Assembly: GCA_013329455.1 (NCBI GenBank)
Contig: DUKF01000168.1
Location: 1 to 7,308 of the forward strand
Source of the DNA: Methanotrichaceae archaeon
Lineage (GTDB): Archaea > Halobacteriota > Methanosarcinia > Methanotrichales > Methanotrichaceae
DNA: 7,308 nucleotides
Direction of reading: 5' to 3'
Of this stretch, positions 1-5,420 are shown in pieces; position 1 is the stretch's first letter, and each line of letters starts with the position of its first letter. Under the pieces are notes generated by a model. It saw only the letters and a program-made list of their open reading frames with translations. It did not search any database and had not been told where the DNA came from. The position numbers were made by a program, and so were the translations under genes.

Positions 1-1107
1 AGCGGGGTGCGCTGTTTGACTTACAAAATTTCTAACTAGACCCCCAGCTAGAGGCGGCCAAAATTGGAGGTTATTGAGAACACTCTTTGTATTGAACAAT
101 CTCTTATCATTTTTATCATTTTGATCATTTTTTTGCAATTCATAAGTAATTTTTAGAGACAAATCTCTGATTACCTCTGAGATATCGCTTTTTCTCAGAT
201 CTTTTGTGAAACCACTTTTTTTCCCCAAATTTCTACAAACCTGGCAGTGAAGATAACTGTTGTTATGTGTTTTGATATGGGATTCGGTATAAACAACCGA
301 TCCATGCCGTTGAAAACTCCCTCGAATTATGCATCCTTTTTTAGATATAGGACGGTACTGGTTCAACACCATTAAGACATTCCCAATGGGAAGTTCAAAC
401 CCTCCAAAGCTTAACTTTTCCACATTTACTAAAGAATTAGAAATGTTTTCCCTAGTTATCTCAAATTCTTCGAGGGAAATGCGGACCAGACTCTCTGGTG
501 GGATGGGACACCTTTCGGATCTATTATAAAGTGAATTCCTCGAAGAACTGTGTATTTTCTTTATCCTCTGCAATTCAGCAGCGATCATATCTGAGATGAT
601 CTTGCCATCCATTTTACTAGTGCTGTTCGTGCTAAAAGGAATAACGATTTTTTGGTTTATCGTTTCAGTCATCCATAAGAAAACTGAGAGAAATAATGTT
701 AGTATAAAGGCCGAGGCAACAGAGAACACCATTGATTTGGGAACATTTCCAAGATTAGTTATAAAAGTAGTTTCATTATTAACATGTGTTTCATCAAGCG
801 ACCCTATTCCATAATTAATACCATAAATATCCAAAAATGTTATTTCCAGCAATGCCACTAAAACCAATAAAAATAGGACGGAAAACCATAGAAATCTTAT
901 TGAAACAGATATTCTGATGATGATAATAATAATAATTGATATTACTGCTAGTATAACGCTTGAAGCAACATATTGTTGCTCAAGCCATGTCTCAAAATAA
1001 TTTAAAGGACGAATATCCCAAAATACTATTTGCAAAAGCATAGCTAAAACCAATAAAAAAAGGATGAAATCCCCTAGGAATCTTATTGATATCTTCTCTT
1101 TGATCAT
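1..1107 (-). CDS. Membrane protein with four TM helices and a soluble C-terminal domain (partial, 3' end outside window)
   Basis: Reading the minus strand from ATG at 1107 gives 369 codons without a stop to the window edge, so this is a real gene cut by the edge. Upstream AAGGTG (1119-1114) is a Shine-Dalgarno sequence 6 nt from the ATG. Predicted helices lie near residues 10-30, 47-65 (including seven consecutive Ile), 72-92 and 126-146. Residues 7-37 and 69-99 are copies of one another (19 of 31 identical by my count), an internal duplication of a helix plus its following loop. After the last helix come IVIPFS (154-159) and DGKIISDMIAAELQRI (167-182). This layout recalls an 'I-x-PF...G..G..(I/L)A..L..EL..I' soluble domain found in some TPR and membrane proteins, which is a tentative resemblance only. 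A CxxC pair (C288, C291) and a low-complexity NDQNDKNDK stretch (327-335) follow. Function is not recognised. The DNA is clearly more AT-rich than the neighbouring peptidase, which suggests acquisition. Confidence 0.8.
   Translation of the reverse strand, partial: MIKEKISIRFLGDFILFLLVLAMLLQIVFWDIRPLNYFETWLEQQYVASSVILAVISIIIIIIIRISVSIRFLWFSVLFLLVLVALLEITFLDIYGINYGIGSLDETHVNNETTFITNLGNVPKSMVFSVASAFILTLFLSVFLWMTETINQKIVIPFSTNSTSKMDGKIISDMIAAELQRIKKIHSSSRNSLYNRSERCPIPPESLVRISLEEFEITRENISNSLVNVEKLSFGGFELPIGNVLMVLNQYRPISKKGCIIRGSFQRHGSVVYTESHIKTHNNSYLHCQVCRNLGKKSGFTKDLRKSDISEVIRDLSLKITYELQKNDQNDKNDKRLFNTKSVLNNLQFWPPLAGGLVRNFVSQTAHPA
811..1089 (-). repeat. Intragenic duplication of a TM helix plus loop (copies 997-1089 and 811-903)
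   Basis: Copy A encodes residues 7-37 and copy B residues 69-99 of the left-edge membrane protein. Both begin SIRFL, share LFLLVL and end with D-I-x-x-x-N-Y. Similarity is also visible in the DNA, for example a shared run aaaccaataaaaa and the shared end cttattga. The copies are separated by a stretch holding the Ile-rich helix. Confidence 0.75.
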
Positions 1108-1113
1108 AACCTA

Positions 1114-1161
1114 CACCTTATGATGAATACATCGTTATAATGCGACTTAATACGCTATAAC
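1114..1161 (-). promoter_or_regulatory. Promoter region and inverted repeat of the left-edge membrane protein gene
   Basis: On the minus strand, TTATAA-type elements occur at about 1140-1135 and 1159-1154, and a ribosome binding site AAGGTG at 1119-1114. The sequence 1134-1161 forms an imperfect inverted repeat: GTTATA (1134-1139) and GCG (1142-1144) pair with CGC (1153-1155) and TATAAC (1156-1161). TATA elements inside the arms suggest a regulator site over the promoter. The TATA assignment is by eye. Confidence 0.4.
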
Positions 1162-1192
1162 AATTTCGTTTTTTTTTAAATAGATATTTATA

Positions 1193-1200
1193 TTTATATA
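1193..1200 (+). promoter_or_regulatory. Probable TATA box for the dipeptidase gene
   Basis: TTTATATA sits in a strongly AT-rich stretch (about 1170-1215) upstream of the plus-strand dipeptidase. An archaeal TATA box here would place transcription start near 1220-1228, about 55-60 nt before the annotated start codon. Several overlapping AT-rich options exist, so the exact box is uncertain. Confidence 0.4.
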
Positions 1201-1234
1201 TTTTAAACTTTTTTCTTTACACCGATTAATTTAA

Positions 1235-1252
1235 ATTCGATCGATCTCGAAT
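1235..1252. promoter_or_regulatory. Inverted repeat ATTCGA-N6-TCGAAT, possible operator
   Basis: Perfect 6-bp arms (1235-1240 and 1247-1252) flank TCGATC. The dyad lies just after the expected transcription start of the dipeptidase and before its start codon, a position that suits a repressor site. No known consensus was recognised. Confidence 0.3.
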
Positions 1253-1282
1253 AGCAGTATTACAAAAAATTGCTTATACAAA

Positions 1283-2749
1283 TTGCACGGATTCTTATCC
1301 AACTTGGGGGGTTTCAAAGTTCCAACATCTATTCAAACACCAGATGAAGAGGCCAAGCATAGGCTAAACCGCATAATTGACCAGGACAGGGATAAACTGA
1401 TTGAATCTGTCCAAGAGCTAGTCCGCATAAGGAGCGTAAAGGGCGATCCAAAGCCAAGCTCTCCTTTCGGTGAAGGTCCTGCGAAGGCCCTTGATAAAGC
1501 CCTTGAGATCGCGAAGGATCTCGGCTTTCGGGCGGCAAACCTGGACGGCTATATCGGCTACGCGGAGCATGGCTCGGGTGAGGATTACGTGGCAGTCTTG
1601 GGCCATTTGGACGTAGTTCCTGAGGGCGATGGCTGGGAGCATCCACCCTACTCTGCTGAGATCCATGAAGGAAAGATATACGGCAGAGGGACAACCGATG
1701 ACAAAGGGCCAGCTATTGCTGCTCTTTATGCACTTAAAGCCCTTCGAGATTCTGGACTTCCTATCTCGAAAAAGGTCAGGGTGATGTTCGGAACGGATGA
1801 GGAATCGGATAATGCAGATGTTTCTTATTATCTGAAAAGGGAAAAGCCTCCTTTTACCGGCTTTACACCTGATGCCTTCTACCCATTGGTATACGCGGAA
1901 AAGGGCATAATTAACTTTGATATCTTCAGAGACCTTTTTGAGAAAACATCCGGCGTGGAGATCCACAACATTAGAGGAGGCGTGGCTGCCAATATGGTCC
2001 CTGACTTGGCAGAAGCCGAGTTCACAAATTCAGACGTCGATGGACTGATTAGGTCTTGCATCGAGTTCGCTGATAAAACCGGATATGACATCAAGGCTGA
2101 AAAGCTGGGTGATTCAGTGGTTATAAAGTCCATCGGTGTGGCAGCCCATGGCAGCACCCCAGAAGAAGGAAAGAACGCTATCATGCAGCTTATGTCCTTC
2201 CTCGGAACCCTTCCTTTGGATGATTCGTCGGATATCTCCAAGGCGATATATTCAATCAACAAGATGGTTGACATGGAGACGGACGGCAGCTCGATGGGAC
2301 TTGCTTTAGAGGATAAGCCCTCTGGAAAGCTCTCCTTAAATCTCGGCTTGGTCAATATGACCGATGAGAAGATCATCTTCACAATCAACCTTCGCTACCC
2401 AGTCACATTTGAGTTCGACGATGTGATCAATCCTCTGAAGCAGATCATTAAAGATCACGGCTTCTGGGTAGAGAACCTCAAAAACCATAATCCTCTTTAC
2501 TTCCCGGTGAATTCGCCTTTGGTAAAGACGTTGCTAAACGTCTTTAATGAGCATACCGGATCGGAAGAGAAACCGTTGGCCATTGGAGGTGGCACCTATG
2601 CAAAAGAGATGCCCAACATCGTTGCTTTTGGGCCCATCTTTCCTGGAGAGCCCATGGTGGAGCATAAGCCGAACGAGTACATAAAAATCGATGAGCTGGT
2701 CCTGAGCACTAAAATATATGCGGACGCTTTATATCAGCTGGCTAAGTAG
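1283..2749 (+). CDS. M20-family metallopeptidase, PepV-like dipeptidase
   Basis: Cytosolic zinc dipeptidase of the PepV/carnosinase type, expected to cleave short peptides to amino acids. The M20 metal-site motifs are present in order: GHLDVVP (H108, D110), TTDDKGP (bridging Asp at 139/140), GTDEE (170-174, catalytic Glu and ligand Glu), PDAFYPLVYAEKG (ligand Asp197) and HKPNEY (H461). AAHGSTPEEGKNA (288-299) is the conserved His-containing loop of the lid domain. At 488 aa, the length suits PepV. The weak point is the start. There is no in-frame ATG before the motifs; the listed start is TTG (1283) without a clear Shine-Dalgarno, another TTG is at 1304, and the frame is closed by TAA at 1232. 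The recognisable family N-terminus (RIIDQDRDKLIESVQELVRI, from residue 30) begins later, so the first 15-25 residues may be untranslated. It converges with the operon on the right, leaving 43 nt between stops. Confidence 0.92.
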   Translation: MHGFLSNLGGFKVPTSIQTPDEEAKHRLNRIIDQDRDKLIESVQELVRIRSVKGDPKPSSPFGEGPAKALDKALEIAKDLGFRAANLDGYIGYAEHGSGEDYVAVLGHLDVVPEGDGWEHPPYSAEIHEGKIYGRGTTDDKGPAIAALYALKALRDSGLPISKKVRVMFGTDEESDNADVSYYLKREKPPFTGFTPDAFYPLVYAEKGIINFDIFRDLFEKTSGVEIHNIRGGVAANMVPDLAEAEFTNSDVDGLIRSCIEFADKTGYDIKAEKLGDSVVIKSIGVAAHGSTPEEGKNAIMQLMSFLGTLPLDDSSDISKAIYSINKMVDMETDGSSMGLALEDKPSGKLSLNLGLVNMTDEKIIFTINLRYPVTFEFDDVINPLKQIIKDHGFWVENLKNHNPLYFPVNSPLVKTLLNVFNEHTGSEEKPLAIGGGTYAKEMPNIVAFGPIFPGEPMVEHKPNEYIKIDELVLSTKIYADALYQLAK

Positions 2750-2792
2750 ATACAGAATACAAAATGTAAGTTTAGAGGATTTTGTGGCTGAC

Positions 2793-3158
2793 CTAAGACG
2801 CCACCGAAGTGGCGTTCTCTGGTACGTAGACCACCATCCCGTTCTCCAACTGGTAGGCGGTGCCCATCTTGGTGCCCTGACCCCCGGCGATCTTATCGGT
2901 CATGTTCAGCACCTGGATCTGGTCCATCTCTTTGATTATGATCTGCATGTTGGGGTCGCCCGGGTTCTTAACGATGGTCACGCTGGCCTCGGGGGTGAGT
3001 AGCTCCGGTATGTTGTAGGAGATGACCAGGGCCAAGAGAAGGGCGATGGCGAAGACCATGGCCGCATCGAATAGGTTGGCAACCCCGCTCAGAGGGTCGT
3101 CTTCGGACTCGTTCAGCATCCCGAGGCTCTGCCGCCCGGTCCGTCCGATCCTGCTCAT
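2793..3158 (-). CDS. DUF2149 family protein, ExbD/TolR-like topology
   Basis: 121-aa membrane protein, last gene of the three-gene minus-strand operon. It has a short hydrophilic N-terminus (1-25), one TM helix (about 29-48) and a C-terminal domain outside the membrane. NLFDAAMVFAIALLLALVIS places Asp31 at the entrance of the helix, as in ExbD/TolR/MotB, where this Asp carries the proton path. The soluble part (51-121) is smaller than in ExbD. Its ATG overlaps the stop of the ExbB-like gene (ATGA, 3158-3155), showing translational coupling and a shared complex. The DUF2149 assignment comes from sequence recall and from the ExbB plus DUF2162 context. The ExbD-like role is inference. The last codons form a UUCG-loop hairpin. 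Confidence 0.85.
   Translation of the reverse strand: MSRIGRTGRQSLGMLNESEDDPLSGVANLFDAAMVFAIALLLALVISYNIPELLTPEASVTIVKNPGDPNMQIIIKEMDQIQVLNMTDKIAGGQGTKMGTAYQLENGMVVYVPENATSVAS
2798..2815 (-). terminator. Hairpin with UUCG tetraloop at operon end
   Basis: On the minus strand ACGCCAC-TTCG-GTGGCGT folds into a 7-bp stem with a C(UUCG)G loop, an exceptionally stable RNA tetraloop. It lies in the last codons of the DUF2149 gene, three nt before the stop codon. No T-run follows directly, so it may protect or shape the mRNA 3' end rather than terminate by itself. It also faces the convergent dipeptidase transcript. Confidence 0.45.
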
Positions 3159-3823
3159 CCGGCCGCCTCGCTTCCTTCGCCTCTGGGCTTACTCTTGCCG
3201 CTCTCGCTTTGCATCAGCTCTGCCGCGTATTCGAGATCGCTCAGATCCTGCCGGTACCACCTGTTCCTGACAATGTAGACCCCGTAACAGATCCCGCCCA
3301 CGGCAAGACCAATCACCGTCGTTGAGAAGGCGATGACCAGGTTGTCAGCCATCTGCTGGATGTCGCCCTGAGAAAGGTTGATCAAAGCAGGTCCCATAGG
3401 GATGAGGGTTCCCATCAGCCCGAGTATGGGCCCCACTCTCACCCCGATCTTGATCGGCTCCAGGGCCTTTCCCATACCCAGCTCCGCATCCTGAAGCGCC
3501 TTTTCGAGCCGGATCTCGAAGACGTCACTTCTAAGAGACCTAGCCACCTCGCTCAGGGTCTTCGAGACCCGAGCGTGGGCTTTGTAGCCCTCCACCGCTG
3601 AGCAGGCCTGATCTTCCCGACCTGACTTAGCCATCTTGGAGGCCTCGAGGCACACCCTCTCAAGCTCTGCGAGGTCTCTTCGTCTGGAAGTGTACTCGGA
3701 TATGAGGGAGCCCAAGAGTGCGAGAGACCATCCGAAGAGGATGAGGAGCGCCAATATCACCGGATAAAGGAGCGCCGTCGAGAAGACGAAGAGAACGTTA
3801 ACGATCTCGACATAGACGCTCAC
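3155..3823 (-). CDS. MotA/TolQ/ExbB proton channel family protein
   Basis: 222-aa inner subunit of an ion-driven membrane motor. Three TM helices are visible: about 12-40, 126-150 and 161-186. Between the first two lies a cytoplasmic helical region with charged residues (44-120). The family core is clear: GPILGLMGTLIPMGPAL (131-147) followed by MADNLVIAFSTTVIGLAVGG (158-177), matching the ExbB/TolQ 'LLGLLGTV ... I..AL.TT..GL' pattern. The hydrophilic tail (205-222) is Ser/Gly/Lys-rich. The start codon is GTG, overlapping the TGA stop of the DUF2162 gene (GTGA, 3823-3820), and its own stop overlaps the next ATG. With the DUF2149 partner it forms an ExbB-ExbD-like pair. What it energises is not shown here. 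Confidence 0.93.
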   Translation of the reverse strand: MSVYVEIVNVLFVFSTALLYPVILALLILFGWSLALLGSLISEYTSRRRDLAELERVCLEASKMAKSGREDQACSAVEGYKAHARVSKTLSEVARSLRSDVFEIRLEKALQDAELGMGKALEPIKIGVRVGPILGLMGTLIPMGPALINLSQGDIQQMADNLVIAFSTTVIGLAVGGICYGVYIVRNRWYRQDLSDLEYAAELMQSESGKSKPRGEGSEAAG

Positions 3824-4512
3824 AGATAGACCCCCATCCTCCTGCCGACGAACCCAAGGACGACGAGTCCGAGGATGAACAGGTAAGAGGTGAAGAGGTC
3901 AGATGCTGGGATGGTTATGGGAGCGAAGGGTGTTGGCTGGGTCTTGAGGTAGGCCGGGATCAGCAGCATGGAGAGGATGTAGAAAAGGCCCACGAATATC
4001 ATGGCGTTTCCCAGGGCGGAAGGTGCCTTGCCCATCTTTCCGACGGTGGTGGATAGAACGGCGATGGATATGAAGAAGATGAGCCCCACGATCGCTCCCA
4101 CCTTCCAGCCTGCGACCTCCAATAGGCCAGCCAGCACGCTGCAAGAGAGGAAGGTTGCGGCAAGGCATGCGGGACAGGGGACGGAAAGGATCCAGAAGGT
4201 CTTTCTGGATAGGTCGCGGCCGTGCCTGTTCCACTCTCTAGCGGTGGCAACTCCCATCGCCACCAGCAGGAGGGCGATGACCATGTGCATCGCAACGCCC
4301 ATGTTCATAACCGAGCTCAAGGCCTCTTCGGGTATCAGCCCGACAGCGATGCCCATGATCAAAGATAGCGCCAAATACACCGTTGCGAGAGAGAACGTCT
4401 CCTTCCGGCTGAGGCTCGCAAGGCCGCACCCCAGGCTGACCTTTAGCGCAAAGATGATGATCCCAATCAGTACTCCAGAAGCGGCAAGCCATGTGAAATC
4501 CAAGGACGACAC
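3820..4512 (-). CDS. DUF2162 family putative transporter
   Basis: 230-aa polytopic membrane protein, first gene of the operon. Hydrophobic segments lie near 10-30, 41-62, 70-90, 106-131, 137-157, 167-187 and 208-225, so six or seven helices. A CPxC motif (PCPAC, residues 112-116) at the start of the fourth segment, plus Cys29 and Cys124, suggests metal or thiol chemistry in the membrane. Start is GTG at 4512 (VSSLDF), with only a weak purine-rich site upstream. The gene overlaps the next by 4 nt. The family is annotated as a putative transporter. Coupling to an ExbB/ExbD-like motor hints at energised uptake, perhaps of a metal or cofactor, but no substrate can be read from the sequence. Confidence 0.85.
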   Translation of the reverse strand: MSSLDFTWLAASGVLIGIIIFALKVSLGCGLASLSRKETFSLATVYLALSLIMGIAVGLIPEEALSSVMNMGVAMHMVIALLLVAMGVATAREWNRHGRDLSRKTFWILSVPCPACLAATFLSCSVLAGLLEVAGWKVGAIVGLIFFISIAVLSTTVGKMGKAPSALGNAMIFVGLFYILSMLLIPAYLKTQPTPFAPITIPASDLFTSYLFILGLVVLGFVGRRMGVYL

Positions 4513-4548
4513 CTACCAAACCTAATTGGATGTAAATCAAATTTGCAG

Positions 4549-4580
4549 GATATAACGTTTACGCAAGCCTGCCTGCGTAA
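4549..4580 (-). promoter_or_regulatory. Promoter with inverted repeat upstream of the DUF2162 operon
   Basis: On the minus strand GTTATATCC (about 4557-4549) is a candidate TATA box, roughly 40 nt before the GTG at 4512, giving a short leader. Directly upstream lies a perfect dyad TTACGCA-N8-TGCGTAA (arms 4559-4565 and 4574-4580), touching the place where TFB would bind. This fits an operator for a repressor or activator. No known consensus was recognised. Confidence 0.45.
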
Positions 4581-4672
4581 GACAAAGCTGAATTGTATTT
4601 CCTCGATCGAAAAGAAAAATCTCGGGATTGGATAAATCTTCAAAAATAGATGGCGAGGGGGCGGGGTTCGGA

Positions 4673-4769
4673 AAGGAGGCGCGCAGGATATCGAGGGTAT
4701 GTCGCTTACCATCTCCCCAGTCTCGATCACGAAGCCCGAGATCTGATCTTGAGCGGATTCAGATTCCGT
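4673..4769 (-). pseudogene. Relic of a surface-protein C-terminal stalk
   Basis: The minus strand encodes ESAQDQISGFVIETGEMV followed by SDIPSISCAP, which aligns without gaps to ESASDEVSGFVMENVLEK followed by SSMPSISGAP in the surface-protein tail at 7006-7308. DNA similarity is also visible, including gaggcgcgc and gatatcgaggg. In the intact tail a membrane helix and RRR end follow. Here the frame runs into unrelated Pro-rich and AT-rich sequence with no helix. No long frame precedes it, since the trmO relic starts about 40 nt upstream. It is therefore a fragment of a duplicated or displaced gene, not a functioning one. Confidence 0.65.
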
Positions 4770-4809
4770 GGGCTTTTCTTTTCGGCGGCGAACCCCTCGC
4801 CCGCAGTGA

Positions 4810-5206
4810 TCACTTCCTCCAGCCGACCTTGGCGTTGGGGATGCTATCGACCTCGGAGAAGTAGGGCTTGATGTCGAGACGCGGCGAGCCCTCGATCGCG
4901 TCTAGGCCCCTCACCTTCAGCTTTCCACCCTCGACTTTCTGAAGCTCGACGACGCCAAAGCCGATCGGGTTTGGGCGGTTCGGTGACCGAGTGGCAAAGA
5001 CCCCGTGCTCCTTTCCGTCGTATGGCGGAAAGGCCTTGAGCATGGATCTATCGGCCCTGTCGAGCCAGTAGAGGAGGATGAGGTGGGTGCACCCATTCAT
5101 CGAAGACCCCTACCTCGCAGACTTCGTCGGAATGCCGTCCCTGGAAGGGGGCCCTGGCCTTCGTCTTGTAGGGGGAGTGGATGACGCCGATCTGTTTCAG
5201 GTTCAT
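4810..5206 (-). pseudogene. trmO: trmO (tRNA m6t6A37 methyltransferase, TsaA/VirR family), frameshifted by a deletion
   Basis: TrmO uses S-adenosylmethionine to methylate the threonylcarbamoyl-adenosine at position 37 of tRNA-Thr. The N-terminal half reads from ATG at 5206: MNLKQIGVIHSPYKTKARAP then FQGRHSDEVCEVGVFDE, after which this frame is wrong and stops at 5048. The C-terminal half is in another frame from about 5100: NGCTHLILLYWLDRADRS, then the signature FATRSPNRPNPIG, then RGLDAIEGSPRLDIKPY, stopping at 4810. Compared with archaeal TrmO, about nine residues ('YADGLxxIE'-like) are missing exactly at the frame change. A 26-nt deletion between two ATGAAT copies would explain both facts. 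The first half has no evident Shine-Dalgarno. The 96-aa second half alone lacks the N-terminal part of the SAM-binding barrel and is unlikely to be active. A sequencing or assembly error is the alternative. Confidence 0.75.
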
Positions 5207-5420
5207 GGCGAGGGTTTTGTCTTCAAAGGGAAAAAAGGGCTTCGGCGGGGGTGGTGGTGGCGCACCCCGCAGCAGAACTGCGGGTATTCGATAAAAATAA
5301 ATGGTACCAAAGATAACAAAATATTCGAATTTACAGCAAGTTCAGCATACTGCTCACCGCCAGCTTACGATGCGTAACTTTTAATTAGTCCCATTAATAC
5401 AAGCAAATTGGGTAGGTGAA
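5207..5420. other. Intergenic region with GC hairpin at a composition boundary
   Basis: Left part (to about 5284) is GC-rich with a run of ggtggtggtgg and a hairpin CCCGCAG-CAGAA-CTGCGGG (5266-5284). Immediately right of it the sequence turns AT-rich and stays so to about 6900. A TATA-like TTTTAATTA (about 5379-5387) lies some 35 nt before the RelA/SpoT gene and could give a very short leader. AGGTGA (5414-5419) is only 1 nt from the ATG at 5421, closer than a normal Shine-Dalgarno. I see no gene here. Confidence 0.4.

Noticed and set aside
105..134. Short tandem repeat of ttatcattt-like units as a CRISPR or regulatory array
   Set aside because: Three imperfect 9-nt units that encode the NDQNDKNDK stretch of the membrane protein; a coding low-complexity run is enough to explain it.
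329..814. Two small plus-strand frames (329-529, 596-814)
   Set aside because: They lie antisense within the continuous minus-strand membrane-protein frame, lack ribosome binding sites and show no recognisable features.
1329..2388. Minus-strand frames inside the dipeptidase gene
   Set aside because: Antisense shadows of a gene with complete M20 motifs; their translations have no domain signal.
4001..4525. 174-aa plus-strand frame opposite the DUF2162 gene
   Set aside because: The minus-strand product has coherent TM helices and 4-nt coupling to the next gene; the plus-strand frame is its shadow.
4467..4730. 87-aa minus-strand frame as an intact gene
   Set aside because: Only its first 20 or so residues match the surface-protein stalk; the rest is AT-rich noise overlapping the operon promoter, so it was called a relic.
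5266..5284. GC hairpin as part of a tRNA gene or attachment site
   Set aside because: No cloverleaf or anticodon arm around it and no second copy at the right edge of the island.
5078..5377. 99-aa plus-strand frame
   Set aside because: Antisense to the trmO N-terminal half and extending into the composition boundary; no features.
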